A stretch of DNA of 64,000 nucleotides, taken from assembly GCA_964304625.1 (NCBI GenBank), contig OZ199840.1, forward strand, positions 3,782,001-3,846,000, read 5' to 3'. This DNA is from Kudoa neothunni (Eukaryota; Cnidaria). Every line of letters starts with the position of its first letter. Within the stretch, counting starts at the first letter, position 1. The notes beneath the pieces are model-generated. The model saw only the letters and a program-made list of their open reading frames with translations. It ran no database searches and was not told the DNA's origin. Position numbers and translations under genes: made by a program. This document shows, in pieces, positions 41,404 to 52,694 of this stretch.

Positions 41404-42660
41404 TAGTCGAACCTCGCAATACCAGTGCCATGCGCGCGCAGCGATAGAAAGTTATGTTTTATTTGTTTCTAATAAAAAAATTAATCGTTTATGGGTTTAT
41501 TTAAACAAATAACGCTTCAATGTTATGAGATATATATATATAATATAAGAACAATTTGTCTAAACGATATAATTGGCAACCAATCTAAATCACTGTAACT
41601 ATTAACACCTCTGTAGTAAACCCAAAATATCAATATTTGTTGGGTTTAAATCGTCTAGATGTAAAATAAATATTTCTTTTTAAAAATATATTTTGATCTA
41701 TATATCTTTAAACATGCTTTTAAAAACCAAACGTGATTTAACCGCTTTTAAGGCGTAACCAATTTTTTCCGCTCATTTTTGATAACCTTTAAAAGGATGC
41801 TACTAATTTCAAAGGATTTTTAAAGATTTTTATACTTTTGGACAAAAAACTCTCAAAAAACTTAATTTCTATTGATAAGAATTAATTTTATCAAATATAT
41901 ATTAATGTTCACTCTTATAGATAGCTTAAATGAAAAGCCATATCATATTATATTGGCTTTAACTGTTTCCATCAAATAATGATGTACTTTTTCGTAATTT
42001 ATTCTTCAAAGTATTAATTCAGGTGGACAAATAGTGTGTATTAGATAAACCGTGTAATTAAACTACATAAAAATGATAAATTATGTATGAAATAAATAAA
42101 TTTATGATGAGAAATATATATTCATTTTTTTTCATTTTTAAAATTATTTGTAATGTATGCTTGAGTGAAACGTTTTATTGTCAAATGTGAGCTTCAGTCC
42201 ATTATTGAGTGTAAATAAAATAAACCAGCCGGATAGCTCTGTATAAATCATATTTTCCGCGCGCTAAGTTTAGTCTTAATGTCACCAATAGTCACCGCTA
42301 AACATTGTTCTTAATCACATATTTAAGTGTTACGTTCGAGTATATTTATCTCAAAAATAAGTATTGTATGCTATCTTCATCATGTGTAATATTTGTTAAA
42401 TGGGACTTTTGTTCTAAATGATTTAAGTAAAATTTTAAATAACATGAATATCTTTGTTAAATATTTTTGACTTATTCAAACAATTAATGATGGTTAAGGA
42501 AGAAACTTTATCCCAAGATTTTTCAGAGGTTCCAACATGATCTAATAATGTAAATTTTGGTTCGCAGTTCTCCTCACATGCTAGAATGTCCCGACAAGGG
42601 GTACTTCGATAGTGGCATTTTAAGTAATGTATTATTCTAACATCCATAGGCTGCATACAC
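41404..42660 (-). mobile_element. Tigger/pogo remnant
   Basis: Two pogo/Tigger signatures. At 41404 the + strand reads TAGTCGAACCTCGCAATACC, the usual outer repeat. At 42435-42656 the minus strand keeps 73 residues of a pogo transposase C-terminal region: MQPMDVRIIHYLKCHYRS (family form LQPLDQGII...FK..YR) and SWDKVSSLTIINCLNKS (family W..V...TI.NC..K). The rest of the transposase is lost and the right end is not clear, so the limits given are minimum estimates. Confidence 0.6.
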
Positions 42661-43150
42661 CTAGCGATATTCGGGGGGAGGGGGGAAGAATAAAAATGTT
42701 ATTTGCTTGAATCTGCATAAATTTTACAGATGACAATCTTTTTCTATTGTGAGATATATCGGAATTAATAATACTGTGTTCATTTTACAGGGTTGTGCCC
42801 AACGATGATTGACCTAAAACTTCTCACACGAAAATTAAAACTGCCGCAGTTATCATGTAAATTAAATTATTTATTTTGTTCGACCTCCATTTCTCTAATT
42901 CCCTTCTTAGATTTCGAAAATTCTATAATAATGAGTTTTTAAATCATAATTAGTTGCTTTCTAATTATGCAGAAACCTCGCAATATGATGGAACACTCAA
43001 TAACGAGATATTGCATAGCTAGAATAAAAATTTGTTTAAACAAATCCTTTAGTTTAAGTTATTATTGCCCTTTAGAACAGAAACCGAATTCAAACCACTT
43101 CTTACGTCCTAACCTTCCCTGTACAAACTTCCGAAATAAAAAGCGTGTGC

Positions 43151-44162
43151 CTGACTGGGGTATTTCTTGACCCTAGACGAAATATGCTTTAAGCGTATTC
43201 AATTTATCTCAACTTAATGTATTGTAAACAATACACATAGCTTAACAATTCCATATCAAATATACAGCGGATTGCTGTTTCTGGAGTTATTTACATTAAT
43301 TTATTTATCAGCAACATTATTGGTATAATATTAGACTAAAAGCACAAAGATATATTTTACACTCCTTAAACAATCAATAATGTTGATTTGAATCATCAGA
43401 TAGGATGAATGAATATTTACGCAGTAAACTCCAAATACATATATTTGTGTGTAGACATTTCCTCGGTAATAGTCGCTGATATAGAAAAATTTAGGATTAG
43501 TGTTATTATCAAGTGAATCCATATTCTCGGAGGCAAAAAAGCATATAATATTTCATTATGGTAATTATTTTCAGACAGATGTAATGAATGGCAGCGGAAG
43601 GGGTTCAAACCTGCGAGCCATAGCTTAAAAGGCGATGGCGCCTTACTGCTGTGTTGTTGATCGCGCATTAGTTGATTTTGAATATAACTCTTTTATTGGA
43701 AATTAAAGATTTTTCTAAATCTTTAAATTGTTGTGAGGACTCATATTAAACCCCAAGAAAAACAAAAAATTAATAAAGAGTTTTGTTACTCCAATAGGCG
43801 AAAGCGGAAACAAATGGAATAATTAATTGGATTAATTCTCTTTAATCTATTGTGGATTAAATTCAAAAATAAATATGACTTTTCATGGCTCCCGTTTTTG
43901 TTTAGATCAAAAATCATATTTATAATAAATATATGAGCTTTAGAAAATAATACAACAAATATTAAATGAAACCTGAAAAACTCTGTCTTATTTGATGCAT
44001 AAATCTTTAGCCGATAAATTATACATTTTACTTTCAGATAGAAACGCACTTAATATAGGAAACTGAGATTTTTCAAAGTAAATAATCAACGATATATCAA
44101 TGTAGAAACGAAATAGTCAATTAGGGGTCTTGAAATACCCCAGTCAGTACCGGCAGGGTTAA
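43151..44162. repeat. Inverted-repeat pair, possible piggyBac-like MITE
   Basis: The left arm at 43151-43175 (CTGACTGGGGTATTTC, then TTGACCC) is matched in inverted orientation by 44122-44147. The arms are ~25 bp with two or three mismatches, about 970 bp apart. Outside the right arm the sequence reads GTACCGGCAGGG then TTAA (44159-44162), like a piggyBac end with its TTAA target. A matching TTAA and terminal motif on the left is not clear, so the assignment is tentative. The SINE at 43591-43670 lies inside. Confidence 0.4.
43591..43670 (-). repeat. tRNA-derived SINE head, copy 1
   Basis: On the minus strand the sequence runs GCGCGATCAACAAC, GGCGCCATCGCCTTTTAAGC, then GCAGGTTTGAACCCC, where GGTTTGAACC is a Pol III B box. 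It aligns along its length with copy 2 at 49636-49718. It does not fold into a proper tRNA cloverleaf because the T stem has mismatches. Confidence 0.55.
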
Positions 44163-44164
44163 AA

Positions 44165-44216
44165 TAATCGTTGGAATCAAAACCTCGCTATATCCAATCA
44201 CGTTATATCCTGGCCC
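44165..44216 (-). repeat. pogo/Tigger-like terminus
   Basis: Read on the minus strand, CAGTCGGGCCAGGATATAACG follows a TA, then GGATATAGCGAGG. This matches the form of pogo/Tigger inverted ends. No convincing partner was found; it may belong to the element represented by the 41404 end. Confidence 0.35.
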
Positions 44217-44528
44217 GACTGTAGTTCTTTAACTTTTAAAATGAGTTCATAACAATGTTTTAAAAAAGAGTATAAAAAATGTGAGGTCTAACAGACTCCA
44301 AAAGCACCAAATTCATAGTGCATTATTGAGGAGAACCGAATATTATAAGTCTATTCGATAAGTACGAAATAATAAATTAAAATAAGCGAACGCATATTGC
44401 ACCACTACATAAAAAGCACCAGCCACAGTATATCTACACGAACATTTAATGTATAAGAGGGTGGATCAAAATCAAACAGTTCAAACTCATGTTGCATAAA
44501 AATGGAATACAATGAGTTTCGATTAAAG

Positions 44529-46200
44529 TTAGAAGAAACCAATGTTGTCTGTGTTGATTAGATCGTCAACGGTATATATGGTCATTTGATTGGACACAGT
44601 GGAACAAGTGAGCATGCAAATGAAGTACAACTCAAAATTATTTTTATTTCCATTTTTGCCAGTGAATTTGAATTCAAAACAGTTGTTCAAGTTGACATCG
44701 TAATAGAAACGTCGCAGTTGTTTTGAACCATTTCCGGTTTTCTTCTCTTGGATACAAATTGCTAAATATTATTGTATTAAGAACGAAATTGTGGTAGATT
44801 CGGAGAGATGAGCTACGATTGTGATGATATTTTTTCTTAGGGAGTTTCGGAGCAGGTTTACAGGTTTTTTCACAATAAGGTAAACTTTTAAAGTTGTTGA
44901 GATTTCCGTTGCAACCACCATATACAAAACTTTTACAGCGTTCATCACCTGGATCGTAGTACCAACGAATTTGATAATTTATACATTCTCCAAGTTTTTT
45001 CGGTTGAGAACACATAGTTTTAATGGTATCATCGGGAGGTCGTCTAAACCCTAGAAAATTATTTGATCATTAGTTGATACTTCACTCAAAAAATATGATG
45101 TATGTACTTGAGCAAGTGTCTTCACATTGGAAAATATTATCAAACCTATTGCTGTTACCCCCACAACCAGAATATCTGAACGATTTGCAGGAGTCGGTAA
45201 CTGAATCAAAGTACCATCTGTCAACAAAGCTCTTACACCTTCCTACTGCAACCGGTTGTCTACACCTTAGTTCATATTTTTTGGCCCCTGGAACTTTGGG
45301 GATTGGTTTATCATGAATCCGTGGATCTATTTTGTCTTTCCTATACGAAAGTTCCAGCTTATATCTTGAACCACACTACACTATAAATTATGTTTGATCT
45401 CACCATATCGGATTTCTGGGGCTATAACCTTCATTTTGGCCGGTTTCGTTGAGTGTGTTAGCTATACAAACACGCACACACAGTTCTTGCGTATCAAAAA
45501 CGTTTCTACTGTTTCCGCAACCCCCATAAATAAATTGTACACATTCTTTGCTTTCTTGATTGTAACCATATTTAGTGAAATTTAAATCGCATGGTCCACT
45601 TTCGATTGGATCCAAGCACATTCTATTCAACAAACAACCTAAATGACATAATGCAGCCAATCAATACATAAAATGTGCTATCTGGTGGATGTGGTTACTG
45701 TGACGCGCTATAAAAATCGACCAAAAAATGAAGAAATGGAAAATAATCATCGTAAATTTGATAAGTAATATCGACTATTATTTTTTGAATATTTTGGATA
45801 ATACACGACGTATAACGTAACCATTTCGTCAATGGTGTCATTTTAGAGATGGATTGAGTAGTGGATGATGATATTCAACTACACAATTTTACGCACCTAT
45901 AATTACGCGTATACGCTTATGTGAATTTTCAATGCTGAATAACGGCATGTGTTTGGCGATAAATTCTGTTAAGTATTGTTGTTCATAATCAGCGCCAAAT
46001 TTGACCTCATCCTCCGATAAGTTAGACAAATCAATTGAGAGTAGAACTTGAATTCTCCATGCACATTTATCAAGGGATCTATACGATTGAACAGTTAAAG
46101 TGATTAATTCATTTTTGTTTCTTAATAGCAAGCTTGAAACGACGGTTGTCAAGAGAACCATTAAAAACAAACAGTTATTTCTGTTTCTAGAAAACCACAT
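44529..46200 (-). CDS. Secreted SEA-like plus four-Kunitz-domain protein
   Basis: Secreted or membrane-anchored protein with four Kunitz/BPTI domains, likely serine-protease inhibitors. Exons 46200-45897, 45774-45699, 45622-45404, 45340-45108, 45050-44817 and 44761-44529 join in phase to 432 residues. The N-terminus has a signal peptide or anchor (NCLFLMVLLTTVVSSLLL). The next ~95 residues (RIQVLLSIDLSNLSEDEV ... FLHFLVDFY) resemble a SEA domain without the GSVVV cleavage site. Kunitz domains 1-3 keep all six Cys and the YGGCGN/YSGCGGN/YGGCNGN motif. Domain 4 keeps RFYYD and four Cys but has TGNGS and TGKNGN where Cys 2 and Cys 4 should be. An alternative shorter gene starting at 45750 with its own signal peptide also stays in frame. 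Confidence 0.8.
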
Positions 46201-46556
46201 AGATGAATGTTGGTTAATACAATCAACCTTAAAATTAAGTTTTTGCCATTTAATACTTGTTGAAAATTAAGAGTTTGACTAAAAATCACTTCTTTATATT
46301 TCTATAGTTGAATCTAACAATTGAGTATGTTGTATTAATTACAAATAAAAAACTTAAACATCTAAGTTTGAATTTATAGTGTATTATTTTCACTCTTCCT
46401 CAATTCATCCAATAGTCTAATTAAACTTATTAAAGGTTATACACTGGGTCGGTGATGAATGAAAGTGTTAAAACAACTCAATTACTCTTAGACCGTAAGG
46501 AATAAACGCTGCACCTCGAACCCAACCACATCGTCATTTTGTCAAATATTCATCGA

Positions 46557-47011
46557 TGAATGTAGTTGGTTTTATATTTCTTTCAGTAAAATTGTTCATA
46601 TGTGTAAGTAGCTTGAGTTTATTTTCTTCAAAATATTCTAGTAAATTTAGAAACTAGGATAACCAGCTATTAATATATCTTTAATTTTTAGAATATGCAT
46701 GTGAAAATCACAATATACTGATCAACTGCAGCAATCCCACTAACAATATCAGGTCAATGATCAATATCACTTACGTATTCTATGGACGAAAAGACATGAA
46801 TTTATATTGTCCCGAGTCGTTCTTGGATCATCATGTAATTTGTGATAGTAAAACTAGACAAGCTCAAGTGAAAAAAAAGCTAATGGCTCAGTGTCAAAAT
46901 GAAACTTCTTGTCAATTAAAAGTTTCGAAAGAAATGCTCCTAACGGGAGATGATGATGAATATTGTCCAGGAGTGTCCAGATATCTTATGATAAATTATA
47001 ATTGTGTTTAA
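46557..47011 (+). CDS. SUEL-type galactose-binding lectin, single domain
   Basis: Small secreted protein with one SUEL/rhamnose-binding lectin domain. The main exon, from about 46691 to the stop at 47011, encodes CENHNILINCS, VFYGRKDMNLYCPE, MAQCQNETSCQLKVSKEM and DDDEYCPGVSRYLMINYNC, in the family's order and Cys spacing (YGR near the first third, C..PG..KYL.V.Y.C at the end). An upstream ATG at 46557 starts MNVVGFIFLSVKLFI, a plausible signal peptide followed by a GTAAGT donor, but its phase does not fit the main exon, so the true first exon is unresolved. It is divergent from the Kunitz gene, with ~350 bp between. Confidence 0.75.
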
Positions 47012-47298
47012 ATGTGGTTTTTATTGTTTTTACAATAAGTAGTATTTAAATTGTTTTATTTTCGCGTGTAAAATCTTCTAATTTAAAAGATTTTAATCAA
47101 TATATTTAAATTAAATTACGTAATATATTTAAATAGAAACTTTGGATAAGGTAAATTTTGGCTTCAAAACAAATGTGTGAGCTTCTATCCATTACAATCA
47201 TCCAGTTAGATCGAAATTGCATCTTCCGAGTGTTGATTCAAGCCGACCGACCATATCACATATAACACCTTGGGTCGACACGTCCAAGTCCCATTTAA

Positions 47299-48141
47299 AT
47301 GGACATTTTTATACATTTGCCTTCAAAACCACCAACCTATGACCAAGGTAAATTTTTTTGGATCAAACATAGGTTATTTAGGTTGAATTTTTAGCGTTGA
47401 AATGTGACTATCTGTCTGAAGATCCTCCATCCTATAGTATATTTAGTGATGAGGAGGATAAATCAGATAAAATTAACGATTTTGCCTCCTCCTTAAAAAT
47501 AATCGTCGAATATGGTAGTAGATTGAGATAATTTTCACTACATTTTTATAACAAACTCACTTTTAGTATCATTTATTGTTGCTGTCATATTTCTGTTTAT
47601 GATCCCATTTTCCTCACTTGTGATAGGTATATGTTGCGGGCTTGTGTTTTATTTGACAAACTTATTTAGGTATTATTTATTGGAATGATTGTCCTATTGA
47701 ACCGCTTATCCCCGCCTATCTTATTGTAGTTGGTCTGGTTGGGGCTGTACGCAATTGTGTCGCTATAATTGAGCCCATCACTCAAGGTTATCAGTCAGCA
47801 CTATCTTCATCATTTGTCGAAGATAGAAGCAGTATTCTGATATTTTTTGACTGTTTGAATCTTGCGTGGTTCGCACTGGGTAACATTTGGTTGATCCAGG
47901 CCGCCATTCTAAAAAAATGATGACAACATCAACACATACTGCCATCCCATCCTCTTTTGGTATAGATTTTCCTAGTCTATTACTTTTTTATATCATTTCA
48001 CTCTCTAGGTACACGTTCGGTAGTATTATGCTGTTCTACATCACAATTATCCTAACTCTTTTATTGTATATTATTTTAAACAGAAAATTCCTTATGAAAA
48101 CCTCCACACAGACCCCACCACCATCCTACTACAATGACTGA
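47299..48141 (+). CDS. TMEM272-like four-pass membrane protein, one apparent frameshift
   Basis: Multi-pass membrane protein of the TMEM272-like family common in invertebrates, function unknown. Exons 47299-47347, 47395-47514, 47567-47626, 47670-47959 and 48009-48141. PY motifs KPPTYD and DPPSYS occur at the N-terminus and PPPSY at the C-terminus. Membrane helices include FIVAVIFLFMIPFSSLVIG, then the family signature IIYWNDCPIEPLIPAYLIV, then ILIFFDCLNLAWFALGNIW and a last helix MLFYITIILTLLLYIIL. In exon 4 the frame breaks in a run of seven A (47911-47917). With one more A it would continue through NDDNINTYCHPILFW and splice in phase to the last exon. That could be a sequencing error or a real lesion. 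Confidence 0.75.
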
Positions 48142-48419
48142 CTTTTTATCAACTTGTTATAAAAAATGTTTTATCTAGTCAATGTGAGTCGAATTCTTTT
48201 GGCCATTTATGAACATTTAATATCATTTGTCCAATCTAAATTTAATTAAAATAATACCGCTTAAAAAATATTTGTAGGCGAATTAAAAAATTATCACTAT
48301 TAAATCAAATCATATTTACTGAAATTATTCAGCCAAATTTTTACCATATTTTGTTTTAATCAAATGAAAATTTAGGTAAGGAAATTGGAAAACACTTTGA
48401 TCAAGTAAATGATATAAAC

Positions 48420-48718
48420 CAGGAATGACCAAACTGTCGCTCACGAGCTGCATGTGACGCTAGGAAGTTGAAGTGTGGCATTTGAGGAGTTTAGATTTGA
48501 TTTATTGTTTCATTTAATTTTGTTTCTAAAATTATTTTGAAATTTTTACAGTCATAGGATAATGCATGTATCATGTCTAAGAACTCATGAATTAAAACTC
48601 TTAGACAAGGTATAAATGTATTAAAAATTCCGAAACGTAATTTTTACGCCTAGTAACTCCAAAAAATTTGAATTTCATCAAATGCGGCTCTCATTTTAAA
48701 TAAGTCTGTACACTCTTG
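48420..48718 (+). mobile_element. Short hAT MITE (Charlie/SPIN-like ends)
   Basis: A 299-bp element starting CAGGAATGACCAAACTG, with a following CGCTCACGAGC segment like the GGCTCGCGAGC of Charlie-type hATs. It ends ATGCGGCTCTC then GTCTGTACACTCTTG, the mirror form. Flanking octamers are ATATAAAC (48412-48419) and ATATAAAA (48719-48726), a 7/8 match. Non-coding. Confidence 0.65.
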
Positions 48719-48726
48719 ATATAAAA

Positions 48727-49635
48727 CCTACTTAGCATTCTATTGCGGAATGAACTTTTTACTAATGAAATTAACTCCCCAATCCATTTGAAGTTTTAAT
48801 TACAGAAATTACTTAAATAAATTTTAATGTTGTGAGAAAATTTATTTATAATGTTAAGAATTAACTATAAATCGTAAATGAGAGAAATACAAGGATTAGA
48901 ATATTTTTCGGTAGATAAAAACAATCTTAAAATAAATCAAAATAATATATTTTAATGAATTTTGATTTCTATTAATGATTTGAAAATTAGAAAATTTAAT
49001 ATTGAAATATTATTCGAATTTTCACTATTAATTTCTTTTAAACACATGATATTAAAATATTAAAAGCTTGGAGTAAATGGGATTGAAATAATTAAATTTT
49101 ATGAACGTATTTTAGCTGAAATATCTATTTATTAAATGATTATAAAAAAATTATTTTCTGATTATTTTGTAAATTAAAACTGCGGTAAAAATTAGAAGAA
49201 ACCCGCATTAAATCTTCAAAGTTATTCCTAATAAATCCAACATCGGTAAGTGTAAAAAATTTAAATTACTAAATCTAGATTATTTACACAGATTGGATGT
49301 CTTAAAAACGCATATATTGAATAAATATAGAAATTCGTTCAATAATAAAAAATATTTCACCCGTGAACTTCATTTATATATACAGCACAAACTCGGAATT
49401 CGACCAAAAATTTTGGGTCAGAAATATTTTTGAGTTGGAAAAAATAGAAAGGGTATTCAGATCAAATCCAGTTGAAGCAAAAAATAGAGAAGAAAAGAAA
49501 TTCTAGAAGGAGATTCGAGCAATCAAATTATACGAACGTCATCGAAAGAAACCCTTTTATGATCTATCGTATGACGACCCAAAAATATTTAACCTATGTA
49601 ACCTGTGGATTATAAGGGTTGTCATCCATCAATCA
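48727..49635. other. Gene-less AT-rich stretch
   Basis: About 900 bp with no coding frame or repeat pair recognised. Confidence 0.45.
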
Positions 49636-49718
49636 TATGAGCGATCGGGAGAAGAGCGGTATGGCACCACCACCTTTAATGCTAATAATACAGGTTCGAA
49701 TCCCAATTCGGAGCTTAT
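49636..49718 (+). repeat. tRNA-derived SINE head, copy 2
   Basis: Runs GAGCGATCGGGAGAAG, GGCACCACCACCTTTAATGC, then ACAGGTTCGAATCCC with a perfect Pol III B box GGTTCGAATCC. It aligns with the minus-strand copy at 43591-43670 over about 75 bp. The T stem does not pair properly, so it is a SINE or tRNA relic and not a working tRNA gene. No A/T-rich tail boundary was assigned. Confidence 0.55.
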
Positions 49719-50205
49719 GTTACATCGTATGCCGCATTTTTATTATTATATTTAATATTTATTTGGTATATTTTATAAACACAAAGTATGCTTGTTTTTT
49801 AATAAATAAGAGTAAAAATGGTCGTTTATTTTGATGAAAAATGCGGATTAAACTAATTTTCATTGTTTTACACGGGATAGATTGATTTGGAGTTCGAACA
49901 CACTTCTAGAACGAGTATGGTGGAAGTCCGAGGTTGCACTGCATACATATATATTATATGTTTAATATAGATGAATAAAATATTTTAAAATTGTGATACC
50001 TTAATATTGCAAACATTGCTTAAAATTATATATTTAAAAATTAATTACACTTATAAAATAGTGAACATTTTTATTTTATTAAAAATTATATGACAACTTC
50101 AAATAAGATAGGCCATTAAACAATCTTGTCTCAAGAGTACAACATCTAAAAAAGGTATTTAGAAGTCGTTATAGATCGACAGATCCCGAAAATTAATACG
50201 ATTTG
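49719..50205. other. Spacer upstream of TSG101
   Basis: About 490 bp of AT-rich sequence with no feature recognised; it should include the TSG101 promoter. Confidence 0.4.
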
Positions 50206-52577
50206 ATGAGTTCTCATCAGATTTTTTCTCCATCTCTGGTAGATTATATTTATACGAACGTATTTTTGAATATTTTATAATTGTTTCTAACAGTTTTTCA
50301 GTTCAAATACCCAAATGTCGTGATCGACCATTTGGCTACATTTTCAAAACTAAACAATATTTCCACACGAATATGTCAAGGTTTTATTTCTTTCGTATCA
50401 GTAAAATATTAAATTTAATAATTAAGATGCCACTAATAAAGTTATGGTGTCATTTGTTGCGAACATTAACTCCAATTTAAGTAAGATTAAATGTATTTTG
50501 TGCTGATTTTTAGATTTAATAGTCAATATTATTCATTTTAAAATGTATATTCCATATGACTATCCTGATTCAATTCCATTGGTCTACGTAATGGAGTCCA
50601 AAGATGTGATTACCAAAATCAATCTCAAACAACCAATCAAAATTGTGCATTCCGATGGCTTACTAAATAATTCTCAACTGATTCCCGATTGGAATGGAGA
50701 GAAAAAGACTTTGGTTAGATATCACTCGTTCGTCTTACTTCAGCTGGGGAGTTGGGTTAAAATGGAGAAATATCTATTAAAATCTTCATCTAAACCCCTA
50801 CCTACTCCTACGCCTCGAGACATTACTAACATCTCATCACAGATATCAAACAACAGCAGCTCTGCTCGAAATCCTCCGTCACAAATGCAAGAAATAAAAT
50901 CATCAGATAAGCATATATTTGCTTCGAATCCACCCAGGCGAGGGTCAACAACAGACTTAATGGATGGTGTTAACTCTCTTGATTACACTACATATACTTT
51001 AAGAAACATTAACATTAGCCATAATTTGAGGGATGGAAGAACCAATTATAGCAAATCTGCTTTCCAAACTACGCCCACTACGGTGAACCCTTTTTTGAAG
51101 GGCGATCCTGGCGCCGTTTTTGCGGGCGCTCTAAACCCCACCTACAATCACGATCCAAATGATAAAGGTTTAATTCCGGCTTATAAAGGAGACTATTCCT
51201 CAGCCAGACGCGCTAATTTTAATAAAAATTCTATATCATTTCCAAATCAGAATTTTTATCGAAATTCATTTCCCACCAATCCCGAGGTTTCTGAGGGATC
51301 CACTCCACAATTTGGGGAAAATACGTTGTTTTATCCAATTTTCAACGATAAACCCGATTTAACAGTAAAATTAGAAGAATTTTCTGTTTCCCATGGTGAA
51401 GCAATTCACCCTCCTCAAAAGTTAAATTTCACTAATGACCCCAACAACGACAAAACATCTATCAACAATAAAACCCATCACGATTTAAATTCTTCACCTA
51501 AAAGCGAATTATTCTCTATTGACGCAGCTGATAATACCTCTAATATTTCTCCTCAAGAAAAATATAATCAATTAATTAGAAAATACAATATTAAGATAAA
51601 AACTCCCAGTTTGTTAAGTGATTCAATAATATCTACGTAAATTCTCAACTGTTTAATAGAAAATACAGGAACTCCAACGAACGATGGAGTGCTTGTTGAT
51701 TTATCCACCCCGTGTACGCAAGCCTCAGAAATCACTCCTGTGATTCCTACAAAGGATATAACTCAAAATGTGTCCATTAACAACTTGAAAAGTATTAAAT
51801 TTAGTGATCGGGCCATTTTAATTCTTATATTAAAAGATTCGATTTTTGACAATATGGATCTGTTGAAAAACAAGCTTGAAGGTTAGTTGATGGGACTGGT
51901 AATTCTAAATAACCCTAACCTTTGTTCAATAGAAGATTGCCTAGTCGAATCATACAAAAATTCAATCAGATTCACATACAACAAGTTAGTTATAGAACAA
52001 ATGGTAGTTACGATATCGATTGGTGTTGTTAAAAATTTGGGTAGGAAAAGTATGCTGCACTGGATGAGGATATGAAGAAACTACAAAGAGGAACCGCCAT
52101 ACTACATTCCATACAACTCAGCTGTGATCAAGAGATCGTATTTATTCTTATACATAATATTTCTTTTAAAAAGTTTACTCAGGAAGAATTTTCTGAGATT
52201 TGCTCTAAGATTGGCGCTAAAATCGGAACTTTGAAACCAATCATTGACACCTGTCTCAATCTGTCTCAACATTGTCTCGACCCTCAAAAATTGTTATTAA
52301 TTCCCGAACCCTACCACGATCAGTAAGCATCTCTCTTGACCTACTTGACCAAAGAAGGGATCAACTCCTCATAACTAATTTTAAATTGATTACATTTTTA
52401 TTTTATAAAACCCAATCGTATTTATTAAGATTGGTCAACGATATATCAAAAGACAAAGCTCTCACCGATTACTATTATCATATGATGAATGGTTTCCATA
52501 CTAACAAAATTCAATTGCCAACATTTTTAGCAGTAATTATTAAGTTAGCGTTATTTACAAAATTAACTAAAATTTAA
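50206..52577 (+). CDS. TSG101: TSG101/Vps23-like ESCRT-I subunit
   Basis: ESCRT-I core subunit (endosomal sorting, cytokinetic abscission), strongly diverged. Exons 50206-50259, 50302-50380, 50514-51617, 51660-51881, 51933-52003, 52045-52137, 52174-52322 and 52430-52577 give 639 residues (human about 390). The N-terminal UEV domain shows SLVDYIYTNFKYPNVV, then MYIPYDYPDSIPLVYV and IVHSDGLLNNSQLIPDWN, parallel to TSG101's DTYPYNPP...VDANG...LPYL..W. The strand region before it is shorter than usual. A ~330-residue disordered Asn/Ser/Pro-rich linker follows, then a helical part (KYAALDEDMKKLQR). The C-terminal steadiness box (PYHDQLVND, ALTDYYYHMMN, IQLPTFLAVIIKLA) matches the family pattern well. 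The 36-nt segment 52138-52173 could be coding, since it is in frame. Converges on MZT1, 117 bp away. Confidence 0.78.
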
Positions 52578-52694
52578 CCTAGGCCATAAGAAAACACTCA
52601 AGAGATCATTTCTATATAAAGTATTCTATCCACAACAACGAAAAAGAAAATCCCTACAAAAAAACACCTAGTCAGTGACTATTTTTTTAGATCA

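Noticed and set aside
49636-49718. Functional tRNA gene
   Set aside because: The B box is perfect, but the T stem pairs at only two positions and no acceptor stem forms. A diverged second copy at 43591-43670 points to a SINE.
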